From assembly GCA_020831965.1 (NCBI GenBank), contig JAFIFP010000008.1, forward strand, positions 62,001 through 126,000: a stretch of DNA of 64,000 bases, in the 5' to 3' direction. The position numbers were made by a program, and so were the translations under genes. This DNA comes from Idiomarina sp. Lineage in GTDB: Bacteria > Pseudomonadota > Gammaproteobacteria > Enterobacterales > Alteromonadaceae. How positions within the stretch are numbered: position 1 is the first letter of the stretch; the number at the start of each line of letters is the position of its first letter. Below, one piece after another: positions 1 to 8,385 of the stretch. The notes below the pieces were generated by a model. That model searched no databases. It had not been told where the DNA came from and saw only the letters and a list, made by a program, of their open reading frames with translations.

Positions 1-2
1 TT

Positions 3-362
3 GCTTATCAAGTACCTGCGGTATGCGACGAAGCCTGTGAGCATGGTCTGTATGTGTTAAGTCAGGTGTTTCATGCGCTCGGCCGCATGCAAAATCGCGT
101 CACTCCGGTTGGCATTCAAGCGCAAGAGCAGATTCAAAACCTTCCTGAATTGCCACGTGACTCTACGCTGCAGTTTATCACCCTGCCAGAAACGCATGCG
201 TTGTTAGACGAAGTACCACCAGCGAGCTTGTTGATTATCGATCCGCTGGGAAATGTCGTGATGTGGTATGAAGGAAGTGCTGATCGCCAACATATGATCA
301 TGCAAGCGCGTGACTTGTTGGATGACCTAAAGAAACTCTTGAAGATGTCTCGAGTCGGGTGA
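3..362 (+). CDS. C-terminal part of a cytochrome-oxidase-cluster protein (5' truncated by window edge)
   Basis: The reading frame is open from the left edge (first full codon at base 3) to the TGA at 360-362, giving 119 residues of a longer protein. The visible part starts with a Cys-Asp-Glu-Ala-Cys motif followed by a helix ending ALGRMQNRV. This resembles the short thioredoxin-fold-like proteins of unknown function found between SURF1 and ctaA in gammaproteobacterial cox clusters. It ends 10 bp before ctaA in the same direction, so it is probably co-transcribed and helps oxidase assembly (inference). A GTG at 54 is internal and would remove the cysteines, so it is not the start. The family is recognised mainly by context. 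Confidence 0.75.
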   Translation, partial: AYQVPAVCDEACEHGLYVLSQVFHALGRMQNRVTPVGIQAQEQIQNLPELPRDSTLQFITLPETHALLDEVPPASLLIIDPLGNVVMWYEGSADRQHMIMQARDLLDDLKKLLKMSRVG

Positions 363-372
363 GGATATAGAT

Positions 373-1410
373 ATGACAAAGTTAGTTCGCATTACCATTG
401 GCTTAGTGATTGTCGTGATTGTTCTTGGCGCCTATACGCGCTTAACCGATGCCGGCTTGGGTTGTCCAGATTGGCCCGGTTGCTATGGCTTCCTTAAACC
501 CCCGATCACTGAAGACCGGATGCTACTAGCAGAATCAGCTTTCCCAGAAGCACCGCTTGACCACTTCAAAGCATGGAATGAGATGATTCACCGCTACGCA
601 GCGGGAATTCTCGGCCTGTTAATCTTTTTTATCAGTTACAAAGCGATTCAGCGTCGCTATTTTACCGAAGGCGAAGCCAAGTCCGACGCGCTCGCGCGGC
701 CGTTTAAGCTACCTGTGGGCTTGAGTGCACTGATTATCTTCCAGGCAGCATTGGGTATGTGGACTGTCACCATGATGCTGCAACCTGCCGTGGTCATGGC
801 ACATCTGTTGGGTGGTTTTACCACCTTCGCGCTATTAGCCTTGCTCTACTTGCGCGAAGCCCGCTTCAGGCCGCCGGTTGCCGACCAACAACTTCACTCC
901 CTACTCTGGTTTGCAGTGGTTGTGCTGATTCTCGTGATTGCACAAATCGCCCTTGGTGGCTGGGTGGCAGCAAACTATGCCGCGCTGGCCTGTACTGACT
1001 TACCCATTTGCGAAGCGGGTTGGCGCGAGCGTCTCGATGTAGCGGGAGCCTTTAGCCTACCAGCAGCCGACACCTATGAGTTTGGCGTCCATAACTACGC
1101 TGAGCGGATGACCATGCATGTCTTTCATCGGATTGGCGCTATCGTGGTTACCGTTGCTCTGCTGGCATTACTTGCACAAATTTGGCGCCAGGCGAAAACT
1201 CGTTGGTTCCGCAGTTTGGCAGCCGTGATTACATTAATCTTAGTGGCACAGCTTACCCTTGGCGTCCTAAATGTCGTGTTAAGCCTGCCGTTACTTATTG
1301 CGGTTGCTCACAATTTTGTGGGTGCATTGCTGATGGTCAGTCTGGTAGTGTTGATTTACGCGCTCTATTGTTACAAGAAGAATATAAAGAAGGAGGCGAG
1401 TCATGTCTGA
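373..1410 (+). CDS. ctaA: Heme A synthase, COX15/CtaA family
   Basis: Membrane enzyme that oxidises the C8 methyl of heme O to the formyl group of heme A for aa3-type oxidases. The 345-residue protein has about eight hydrophobic segments. The family histidines are visible near H73 (MIHRYAAG), H144 (MAHLLGG), H252 (VFHRIG) and H313 (VAHNFVG). A cysteine pair lies in each periplasmic loop (C31/C37 and C207/C213), as in the two-lobed CtaA fold. The N-terminus [19 protein letters not shown] is highly typical. The end overlaps the ctaB start by 8 bp, and ctaB supplies its substrate, so the two are translationally coupled. Confidence 0.96.
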   Translation: MTKLVRITIGLVIVVIVLGAYTRLTDAGLGCPDWPGCYGFLKPPITEDRMLLAESAFPEAPLDHFKAWNEMIHRYAAGILGLLIFFISYKAIQRRYFTEGEAKSDALARPFKLPVGLSALIIFQAALGMWTVTMMLQPAVVMAHLLGGFTTFALLALLYLREARFRPPVADQQLHSLLWFAVVVLILVIAQIALGGWVAANYAALACTDLPICEAGWRERLDVAGAFSLPAADTYEFGVHNYAERMTMHVFHRIGAIVVTVALLALLAQIWRQAKTRWFRSLAAVITLILVAQLTLGVLNVVLSLPLLIAVAHNFVGALLMVSLVVLIYALYCYKKNIKKEASHV

Positions 1411-2293
1411 ATCGATCGCCACAGCTCGTCGCGCCAGCTGGCGCGAGTACTATGAACTAACCAAGCCGCGCGTCGTAGCGCTGCTGTTGCTCACCGCTGT
1501 CGTTGGCATGTGTCTTGCCACTCAAACTTGGGTCGACTGGCAAATTCTGGTTCCGGCCTTAACGGGCATCGGCCTGATGGCTGGCTCGGCAGCAGCACTC
1601 AATCACCTCGTCGATCGCCACATCGACGCACGCATGGCCAGAACCCTCCGCCGACCCTTACCGACGGGCGCGTTATCGCCGCGTAAGGTCTTAGGCTTTG
1701 CGATGATTATTGGCACCTTGGGCTTTGTCATTCTCGAGCTCTTGGTGAACCGCATGACAGCAGTGCTCACGCTTGCAAGTCTGGTGGGCTACGCGGTGAT
1801 CTACACCATGTATCTCAAGCGAGCGACGCCGCAGAATATCGTGATTGGTGGAATTGCGGGCGCAGCGCCTCCGTTACTCGGTTGGACAGCAGTCACTGGT
1901 GAAATCCACGCCTACCCCTTGTTATTGGTGATGATTGTATTCACTTGGACCCCGCCGCACTTCTGGGCACTTGCAGTGCATCGCGCGAAAGATTACGAGC
2001 GGGCTGAGATTCCAATGCTGCCAGTAACCCATGGCATCGAATTTACCAAGACCTGTATTTTGCTCTATACCGTGCTACTTACCGTGGTGTGTGTTTTCCC
2101 ATACCTGATCGGCATGAGCGGCTGGCTCTATCTTGTGGGCGTTACAGGCTTGAACATTGGCTTCCTCGCTTATGCATGGAAGCTGAAGTTTAATGCTGGC
2201 AAATTTACGGCTTATAACATGTTCAAGTATTCCATCTGGTACCTGATGGTGCTCTTCGTTCTTCTCTTGGTTGATCACTACGGGTTTTCATAA
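1403..2293 (+). CDS. ctaB: Protoheme IX farnesyltransferase (heme O synthase)
   Basis: UbiA-superfamily membrane prenyltransferase that attaches a farnesyl group to protoheme IX to make heme O. The 296-residue protein has the first Asp-rich prenyl-binding motif N67-x3-D71-x3-D75 followed by [10 protein letters not shown]. The second conserved segment is [18 protein letters not shown]. About nine membrane segments are predictable. The start at 1403 lies inside the end of ctaA and is preceded by an AAGGAGG Shine-Dalgarno sequence. The stop overlaps the ATG of the SCO gene by one base. Heme O passes to CtaA, so these three genes form one cofactor and copper assembly unit. Confidence 0.96.
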   Translation: MSESIATARRASWREYYELTKPRVVALLLLTAVVGMCLATQTWVDWQILVPALTGIGLMAGSAAALNHLVDRHIDARMARTLRRPLPTGALSPRKVLGFAMIIGTLGFVILELLVNRMTAVLTLASLVGYAVIYTMYLKRATPQNIVIGGIAGAAPPLLGWTAVTGEIHAYPLLLVMIVFTWTPPHFWALAVHRAKDYERAEIPMLPVTHGIEFTKTCILLYTVLLTVVCVFPYLIGMSGWLYLVGVTGLNIGFLAYAWKLKFNAGKFTAYNMFKYSIWYLMVLFVLLLVDHYGFS

Positions 2294-2925
2294 TGCGTTG
2301 GTTATACTTTCTGATTCTTCCGGTTGTCGCCATTCTCGGCATGGTGGCCTATAGCAAAATTTTAGGCGGACCACCGACCTTAGATTCCGCTCGTGTATAC
2401 GATTCACCGCGCCCTGTTGCCGACTTCGTACTGCAAGGAACGGGGGGCGAAGATGTGGGGCCTGACGCGCTTAAGGGCCAATGGACGCTTCTGTTTACTG
2501 GCTACACCTACTGTCCTGATATTTGCCCTACAACTATGGCGCAATTAAGTAGCCGTATGGACCAGATGATGGAAGCCACAGATACACCCATTCGCGTGTG
2601 GATGATTTCAGTGGATCCGCAGCGAGATACTGTTGAGCAACTCACGCGCTATGTGAACTTCTTCGGCGAAGAGTTTTTCGGTGTGGTAGGCGAGCATCCT
2701 CAACTTTATCCATTCGTTACCAGTTTAGGCATGATGTACTCGGTACCAGCTCCCGACGAAGTGAATTACGATGTGGCACACAGTGCCTCGATCGTGTTGG
2801 TCAACCCTAATGGCCAACAACACGCGATTTTTCACCCGGTCACGCGGCCAGGACAGATCACCACCATTGACCCAAACTTGCTAGTCAGTGACTTCAAGAA
2901 GATTGTGCGTAACGCGCGCTTATAA
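2293..2925 (+). CDS. SCO1/SenC family copper chaperone for cytochrome c oxidase
   Basis: Membrane-anchored thioredoxin-fold protein that delivers copper to the CuA site of cytochrome oxidase. The 210-residue sequence starts with one hydrophobic anchor (about residues 3-22). It carries the copper-binding C74-P-D-I-C78 motif and the third ligand H163 in VAHSASIVLV, the three ligands that define the family. The start overlaps the ctaB stop by one base, giving a ctaA-ctaB-SCO operon. Its 3' end overlaps the convergent MATE gene by 32 bp, with no hairpin terminator between them. Confidence 0.94.
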   Translation: MRWLYFLILPVVAILGMVAYSKILGGPPTLDSARVYDSPRPVADFVLQGTGGEDVGPDALKGQWTLLFTGYTYCPDICPTTMAQLSSRMDQMMEATDTPIRVWMISVDPQRDTVEQLTRYVNFFGEEFFGVVGEHPQLYPFVTSLGMMYSVPAPDEVNYDVAHSASIVLVNPNGQQHAIFHPVTRPGQITTIDPNLLVSDFKKIVRNARL

Positions 2926-4240
2926 CGAGTAGATTGTCTCGCCGCATAACCCATGCTTGCGCCGCCCCGCGCGCAAGCATGAAGCACGCCAACGCAAACC
3001 AAAGGCCATGGTTTTCAAACTCACGGGTCAACCACCACAAGGGCACAAATACGCCTAAAGCAGCGATTGCCATCGTATTGCGCATCGCTCGGCTAGCCGA
3101 TAGACCAATAAATACGCCATCGAATAAGTAACTCCAATGGGCTAACAGCGGCATGACAATCAACCAAGGTAAATAGCGCTGTGCCTCGAAAATCACCTCG
3201 GGAATATTCGTAATTAAGCCAATAATCTGATTTCCAAATACCCAAAAGAGTAATGCGTAGGCCAAAGCAAACAGAGTCGACCAGAACAGGCACAACCGAA
3301 ACCAAAGTCGCATCCGTCGCCCTGAATTTCGCCCTTTCGCTTCACCGATGAGCGCTTCAACTGCATAGGCGAGTCCGTCTAAACCCAAAGAAATCAGCAT
3401 CAGAAATTGCAACAGCACGGCATTGGCAGCCACAACCGTCGCGCCATAGTAGCTCGCACCCGCCGTCATCATCGCCAAGCAAGCATTGAGCATGAGTGAA
3501 CGCGCAAAAATGTCTCGATTTAAACCAAACAAATGCTTTGCACGCGCCGCATTTAACCGAGGGAGCTCGCGCCAGCGTAATTTGAGATAATCAATAACCC
3601 AATACACACCGATACCGGCCGTCACCCATTCCGCCACCAGTGAAGCAATGGCGGCTCCGCGCACGTTCATATCGAGCCCGATGATTAAGATCACATCAAG
3701 AATAACGTTGATGCCATTCGTAATAATGGCAAGCAGCATGGCCTGCTTCGCCCGCTGCGCGCCTAACAGCACACCAAGCACTACTAGAGTGAGCAAGGCT
3801 GCAGGAGCGCCAAATAAGCGAATACGCACATAGTCAGAGGCAAGGCTTTGTAGAGCGGTGTCAGCTTCTACTACCGACCACAACACTCTCAAAATCAGTG
3901 GCGTCGCCAGAAGAATTACCACACCGAGCCCCAGAGCAAGCATGGCGCCATCCATAAAATGCTGCTGTTGTTTCTCTCGATTCCGGGCGCCGTATGCTTG
4001 CGCAACTAAGCCCGTTGTTGCCATACGTAAAAATATTGCAAGCAAATACAGGAAAGACACGGCCATCGCGCCGATGGCCACGGCGCTTAAGTAGATAGCA
4101 TCCGGCAAATGCCCTATGATGGCTGTATCAACAAGCCCGAGCAGTGGTGCGGCGATGTTTGAAATCACCATTGGTAGCGCAATCGCGAATACGATGCGGT
4201 GCGCGCTGACAGGCTTCGCCGACCTGAACTTTATGGTCAT
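2894..4240 (-). CDS. MATE family multidrug/Na+ efflux transporter, DinF-like
   Basis: The 448-residue protein has about twelve hydrophobic segments. The N-terminus LPMVISNIAAPLLGLVDTAI is the diagnostic MATE signature closest to the DinF branch, and GLVAQAYGARN follows around residue 85. Such proteins export cationic drugs or metabolites using Na+ or H+ gradients across the inner membrane; the substrate cannot be read from sequence. The start at 4240 is only 21 bp from the start of the divergent deacetylase gene and has a GGAG seven bases upstream. No dinF-typical neighbour such as lexA is present. Confidence 0.9.
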   Translation of the reverse strand: MTIKFRSAKPVSAHRIVFAIALPMVISNIAAPLLGLVDTAIIGHLPDAIYLSAVAIGAMAVSFLYLLAIFLRMATTGLVAQAYGARNREKQQQHFMDGAMLALGLGVVILLATPLILRVLWSVVEADTALQSLASDYVRIRLFGAPAALLTLVVLGVLLGAQRAKQAMLLAIITNGINVILDVILIIGLDMNVRGAAIASLVAEWVTAGIGVYWVIDYLKLRWRELPRLNAARAKHLFGLNRDIFARSLMLNACLAMMTAGASYYGATVVAANAVLLQFLMLISLGLDGLAYAVEALIGEAKGRNSGRRMRLWFRLCLFWSTLFALAYALLFWVFGNQIIGLITNIPEVIFEAQRYLPWLIVMPLLAHWSYLFDGVFIGLSASRAMRNTMAIAALGVFVPLWWLTREFENHGLWFALACFMLARGAAQAWVMRRDNLLVISARYAQSS

Positions 4241-4247
4241 GCAACGA

Positions 4248-4255
4248 CTCCGGAG
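4248..4255. promoter_or_regulatory. Palindromic CTCCGGAG giving a ribosome-binding site to both divergent genes
   Basis: The 8-bp perfect palindrome sits in the 21-bp gap between two divergent start codons. Read on the plus strand it gives GGAGG five bases before the deacetylase ATG at 4262. Read on the minus strand it gives GGAG seven bases before the MATE ATG at 4240. It fixes both start choices. It also implies that each gene's promoter lies within the coding sequence of the other. Confidence 0.6.
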
Positions 4256-4261
4256 GTCATC

Positions 4262-5326
4262 ATGCGTTCTTTTTCCATATTGGTTTTAGCCTTTTTAACC
4301 ACGTTTTTTAGCGCCCCGAATCAAGCGGCTGAACCTAGCGTTTCTATTCTTATGTATCACCATGTGAGTGACAGTACACCTCGGGTTACCAGTGTTACCG
4401 CTGAAGAATTGAGAGAGCATTTACAATACCTGAAAGACAACGACTTTACCGTCATTGATATCCGCGACGCTATTGCGGGCGTCAGAGGCGAAAAAGAGCT
4501 ACCAGAAAAAGCTGTGGTGCTCACATTTGACGATGCTTATCAGAACATTTTCACCAATGGTCGGCCTGTCCTGCAAGAGTTTGATGTGCCTTGGACACTT
4601 TTCGTTGCCACGGACCCGGTAGGCAACACACCGGGGCGATACATGAGCTGGGACCAGATTCGTCAGCTGCATGAAGAAGGCGTCGTGATTGCCAATCATT
4701 CGACCGACCATGCTCATATGCCTCGCCGCGCACAAGGTGAGTCTGACGAAGATTGGCGTCAACGCATGGCCGAAAACATCCTCAAGGCTGAACAACGCAT
4801 ACTCGACGAAGTCGGCGTGAGCTATCGCCTCTTTGCCTTCCCCTACGGCGAATACGACAATCAGCTAGCCAACTTGGTGGAGGAGCTTGATTTCATCGGT
4901 TTCGGCCAACACTCTGGGGGCTTCGGAGCGACCAGTGATTTCCGTGCGATTCCTCGTTTTGCTGCCGCGGGTATTTACGCTAACTTAAATACACTCGGTA
5001 CGAAAATGGGAGCGCTCGCATTTCGACTCAAAGATGTGACTTATCGTGACACCCTGCTCCGCCATGATGAAACTAAGCCGGCGCTGGAGATTGAACTCGA
5101 TACTTCTGATTTTCATAATAACCAACTGAACTGTTTTATTCGCGGCCAAGCCCATACGCCTGAATGGATCGCCGACAATCGCTTTCGTATTCAGGCTGAG
5201 TCGCCAGTATCTATTGGTCGCTCACGCTATAACTGCACCGCACCGAGCATTGCGAAGCGCGGCCGCTTCTATTGGTACTCTATTCAATGGATTCGCCCAG
5301 ACGCTCAAGGCAGTTGGCCAGATTAG
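4262..5326 (+). CDS. Secreted polysaccharide deacetylase (NodB domain)
   Basis: The start at 4262 is chosen because GGAGG precedes it and a clear signal peptide follows (MRSFSILVLAFLTTFF, cleavage near AA-EP). The mature protein has the NodB fold: TFDD (metal-binding and catalytic aspartates) near residue 88, the metal-binding NHSTDH, and FPYGEY. It should remove acetyl groups from an extracellular or cell-wall polysaccharide; PgaB-like or peptidoglycan substrates are possible. About 130 residues after the NodB core match no domain I recognise. It ends just before a strong terminator. A longer reading from 4199 would run into the MATE coding sequence and lacks a signal peptide. Confidence 0.88.
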   Translation: MRSFSILVLAFLTTFFSAPNQAAEPSVSILMYHHVSDSTPRVTSVTAEELREHLQYLKDNDFTVIDIRDAIAGVRGEKELPEKAVVLTFDDAYQNIFTNGRPVLQEFDVPWTLFVATDPVGNTPGRYMSWDQIRQLHEEGVVIANHSTDHAHMPRRAQGESDEDWRQRMAENILKAEQRILDEVGVSYRLFAFPYGEYDNQLANLVEELDFIGFGQHSGGFGATSDFRAIPRFAAAGIYANLNTLGTKMGALAFRLKDVTYRDTLLRHDETKPALEIELDTSDFHNNQLNCFIRGQAHTPEWIADNRFRIQAESPVSIGRSRYNCTAPSIAKRGRFYWYSIQWIRPDAQGSWPD

Positions 5327-5343
5327 AAAGCATCCGCACAAAG

Positions 5344-5371
5344 AAAAACCCCGGCAAGCGCCGGGGTTTTT
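5344..5371. terminator. Bidirectional rho-independent terminator
   Basis: Perfect 12-bp stem (left arm 5344-5355, right arm 5360-5371) with loop AAGC, flanked by an A-run on one side and a T-run on the other. It lies between the convergent deacetylase and DUF4397 genes and can stop transcription from both. Confidence 0.92.
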
Positions 5372-5399
5372 CTTTTCTTAATGCTGACAGGTTGATTGA

Positions 5400-6827
5400 T
5401 TAGTCGTCATCAGCTGCCAAGTCATCTAGCAGAATAAGCTGTGGCAACAAGCCGCCACCATCTGCGTCGACAGCTACCGCAGTGTATAAACCACCACCGA
5501 CAAGCTCTAAGAATACCGGACCGATAGCGATGTCTTTCGTACCCGCTAAGGTAACAGATACATAGTACTCACCTGGCGGTAACGAAACGTTACCTGTGGT
5601 TTGTAATTCTTCTGCGTCGAAATCAACACCCGCAAACGCTGGTTCAGCATCTTCAATGTCTGCAGTCGCAGTCACATAGATGTCTACTTCACCCGCTGAA
5701 GGAGAAGCGTGCACAATGCGCACAATCGCTTCAGTTGAGACACGACGGTTAGAGAACGCAAGCACCGCAGGATTGATTGTGCCGTCAGTTAATGAACCAA
5801 CTGCCAAAACACTCGCCTGTAAACCATTGTCTAACGCGAGTGCAGGTACATCAATTACGACTGGCTCTTCCGCACCGGCTGGTGTGACACGAATCCGATA
5901 TTCGTCAGCAGGCAGGTTCACATAAGGAGTAAAACCAAGGAAAGGTAAGTCAGCAATAGCTACCGCATCGTCAACCCACACGTCTACGTTTGGCGCATCA
6001 GCCACTGCGTGTACTACACGGATGTCCGCACCAGTATCTACAGAATAAAGAATTGAAGATGCTTCACCGTCTGCTAATAGCAACACGATTGGACGGTCGC
6101 CTGAATTAGAGCCAATGTTCAGCGTTGCAGCGATAACCAAATCAGCGCCGTCTGGTAATGCAATCTCACCAGAATCAAACAACAGCGCTTCCGTGTCACC
6201 TGCAACAGTTACACGTACCTGATAATCACCTGCGGCCACGCTTACTTGCGGAGTGAATTCCTGGTAAGCAAGAGTCGCAGCTGGTGTCGCTTCTTCTAAC
6301 GCCACGTCAAACTCAGTTAAATAGACGTCTACGTCTGGCGCGCCAGGCACACCATGTACAACTTGGATGCGTGCATCACCGGCAGTCACATCAGATACTT
6401 CATTCGCAACAATCAATGGCTCTAATGACTCGTCATCGACGCGGCCTACCGCGAAGATTTCGTAGCGCATGTCACCATCTAAATCTAGGTCAACAGGACC
6501 AATTACAGTCGCAACATCACCCGTTGCCAGAATCGCATCTACGCCTACGGTATAAGTGCCTTCGTCAACGCTTGCAACGCCTGAAGACTGTTGATAATCG
6601 ACATTTTCTAGGAAGTTCTCCCCATTTACTGTAATGTTAACAGCAGGTGCATCAGCTGATGCGTGGTGAACTCGGAATTGCGTTGTGAGTACGGGTGGCT
6701 CTGGTTCTGGCTCAGGCTCTGGTTCTGGAGCAGGAACACCGGTTGATAGGAAACTACTGCCGCTGTTACACGCCGCAAGTGCTAATGCGAGCGCAGACAC
6801 ACCAAGCAATTGTGTGATTCTGTTCAT
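5400..6827 (-). CDS. Lipoprotein with four DUF4397 repeats
   Basis: The start at 6827 is preceded by GGGGAA and begins a lipoprotein signal (MNRITQLLGVSALALALAAC, lipobox LAAC). The Cys is followed by a short Pro-Glu repeat linker. The remaining 430 residues contain four copies of the DUF4397 motif, each starting like RVHHASADAPAVNI, IQVVHGVPGAPDVDVY, IRVVHAVADAPNVDVW and VRIVHASPSAGEVDIY, spaced about 100 residues apart. The protein is very acidic. DUF4397 is a beta-sandwich of unknown function common in marine bacterial surface proteins. I cannot assign a function; surface display or adhesion is a guess. Confidence 0.88.
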   Translation of the reverse strand: MNRITQLLGVSALALALAACNSGSSFLSTGVPAPEPEPEPEPEPPVLTTQFRVHHASADAPAVNITVNGENFLENVDYQQSSGVASVDEGTYTVGVDAILATGDVATVIGPVDLDLDGDMRYEIFAVGRVDDESLEPLIVANEVSDVTAGDARIQVVHGVPGAPDVDVYLTEFDVALEEATPAATLAYQEFTPQVSVAAGDYQVRVTVAGDTEALLFDSGEIALPDGADLVIAATLNIGSNSGDRPIVLLLADGEASSILYSVDTGADIRVVHAVADAPNVDVWVDDAVAIADLPFLGFTPYVNLPADEYRIRVTPAGAEEPVVIDVPALALDNGLQASVLAVGSLTDGTINPAVLAFSNRRVSTEAIVRIVHASPSAGEVDIYVTATADIEDAEPAFAGVDFDAEELQTTGNVSLPPGEYYVSVTLAGTKDIAIGPVFLELVGGGLYTAVAVDADGGGLLPQLILLDDLAADDD

Positions 6828-6877
6828 TGTTTTTTCCCCATAATGGTTGTCAGCACCGATCAATACGAGAGTAAAAC

Positions 6878-6905
6878 TTGGACAGGATCACCTTTCTTGT
6901 ATAAA
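6878..6905 (+). promoter_or_regulatory. Sigma-70 promoter for the PilZ gene
   Basis: TTGGAC, a 16-bp spacer and TATAAA lie 34 bp before the PilZ start codon, with AAAGGA as the ribosome site. The elements are close to consensus. Confidence 0.6.
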
Positions 6906-6938
6906 AATAATGTTAAGGCTTTGTAAAGGAATCCATTT

Positions 6939-7631
6939 ATGGGTGCAGTGATTCGATTAGACGAGCTTCTGAGCGGTCATCACTGGTTTAAGAAGATAGA
7001 CATAGGGACGCGGGTATCGCTGCAGTTCCTCGACCAACGGGACACGCGTATCCGCGCTGAGTTATTAGGCTTCCGCATTGGTCACTATATTTTAATTCGA
7101 TACGAGGACAGCAATACGCTTCCGGTGAACTTGACCGGTTACGTAGCAATCGTTCGATTTTTAATTGAAGACATGGTTGGTGAATGCCTGGCCTTTAAAT
7201 CTGAAATTATTCAGAGCATTAATCGCCCCGATCGCATTCTTTACTGTTCTTTTCCTGAAGAAATTCACCGAAGGTCGTTACGTCATCAAAAACGCCAAAT
7301 TACGCGTATTCCTGCGACTATTCGTGTCAAATCAAACAACGGTAAAAAGCAAGCATACGAAGGTTTTGTCGTCGATATCTCTGCCGGTGGTTGCCGCTTT
7401 ATATTTAAGTCTCAGGATAAAAGTCGGTCAGTAAAGCAGTTACCGGTCATAATAACACTAGCAGGGCAAGACCAAATACTCGGAATGGTGCGTAGTGCGC
7501 GCAATGAGAGCGAAGGAATTTCTATCGGTATTCAATTCGATGAGCCGCAAGTCGCAATTGAGCAAAAGCACTCAGGGCTCATTTCTGAAATGAAATCAGC
7601 GCCCGAAGACACTGATGAAAACATCACTTAA
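6939..7631 (+). CDS. PilZ-domain cyclic-di-GMP receptor, YcgR-like
   Basis: The 230-residue protein has an N-terminal beta domain (about 1-105, like the YcgR-N/PilZN family) and a C-terminal PilZ domain. The PilZ nucleotide-binding signature is complete: RQITR (RxxxR) near residue 118 and DISAGG (DxSxxG) near residue 148. Proteins of this layout bind cyclic di-GMP and act as flagellar brakes or regulators of surface behaviour. It stands alone with its own promoter, so the partner is unknown. The window also contains a GGDEF-EAL protein (58935-61535) that could control the same messenger. The 3' end overlaps convergent nfuA by 4 bp. Confidence 0.88.
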   Translation: MGAVIRLDELLSGHHWFKKIDIGTRVSLQFLDQRDTRIRAELLGFRIGHYILIRYEDSNTLPVNLTGYVAIVRFLIEDMVGECLAFKSEIIQSINRPDRILYCSFPEEIHRRSLRHQKRQITRIPATIRVKSNNGKKQAYEGFVVDISAGGCRFIFKSQDKSRSVKQLPVIITLAGQDQILGMVRSARNESEGISIGIQFDEPQVAIEQKHSGLISEMKSAPEDTDENIT

Positions 7632-8206
7632 TAATATGAATGCTCGCCACGGTTATGTTCCGTGGCGTCTTTCACACCATTCAATTCACCGGGGAACTGT
7701 TCTAATAATTGCTTCTCAATCCCTTCTTTTAGCGTGACATCGACCATCGAGCAACCGTTACAGCCGCCGCCGAACTGCAAGATAGCGAGTCCATCTTCCG
7801 TGATTTCAGTCAACACGACTTTGCCGCCATGATTCGCTAACTGCGGATTCACCGCTGTCTGTAAAATATAATCCACCCGCTCTGCCAACGGTGCATTGTC
7901 ATCAACTTTTCGCGCTTTCGCGTTCGGTGCTTTTAAGGTGAGCTGTGAACCTAAGTCCTGCTCAACAAAATCAATTTCAGCTTCCTCCAAGAATGGAGCG
8001 CTTTGCGCGTCGACCACCGCATCAAAACCGGAATAAGGTAAAACGACGTCGTCAGCATCCACAGAGTCTGGCGGACAGTAAGACACACCGCACTCAGCGT
8101 TCGCTTGTCCCGGATTAACCACGAAGACACGAATATTGGTGCCGGACTCCTGCTGACTGAGAAGCTCGCGAAAATGTGCTTGAGCTGTGTCTGAAATACG
8201 AATCAT
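7628..8206 (-). CDS. nfuA: Fe-S biogenesis protein NfuA
   Basis: Carrier that transfers [4Fe-4S] clusters to target enzymes, especially under oxidative stress or iron limitation. The start [12 protein letters not shown] at 8206 matches the E. coli protein end to end (192 versus 191 residues). The N-terminal degenerate A-type domain keeps C39 and C44, and the C-terminal Nfu domain has the cluster-binding C149-N-G-C152. The ending RGEHSYY is also conserved. An upstream extension to 8251 has no family support. In E. coli nfuA is next to the ComF-family gene and bioH; here an M14 peptidase gene lies between them. Confidence 0.96.
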   Translation of the reverse strand: MIRISDTAQAHFRELLSQQESGTNIRVFVVNPGQANAECGVSYCPPDSVDADDVVLPYSGFDAVVDAQSAPFLEEAEIDFVEQDLGSQLTLKAPNAKARKVDDNAPLAERVDYILQTAVNPQLANHGGKVVLTEITEDGLAILQFGGGCNGCSMVDVTLKEGIEKQLLEQFPGELNGVKDATEHNRGEHSYY

Positions 8207-8385
8207 TAAACCTTTCTCCTCACGATCCCGTTGTATGCGAAGCATGGTCATTGGGACGCGGTTTATACCTGAGTAAATTACTAGGGTTTATTTTATCGCA
8301 AAGAAGCAGCGTTGCATAGTGAACCGCTAGTCAGTTCCCATGGTTTTTGTTAGGTTCAACGCATCCATCACAAAGGAACTCCATC

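Noticed and set aside
6700-6740. Short repeat near 6700-6740 as a mobile or regulatory repeat
   Set aside because: It encodes the Pro-Glu stalk of the DUF4397 lipoprotein and is simple coding low complexity.
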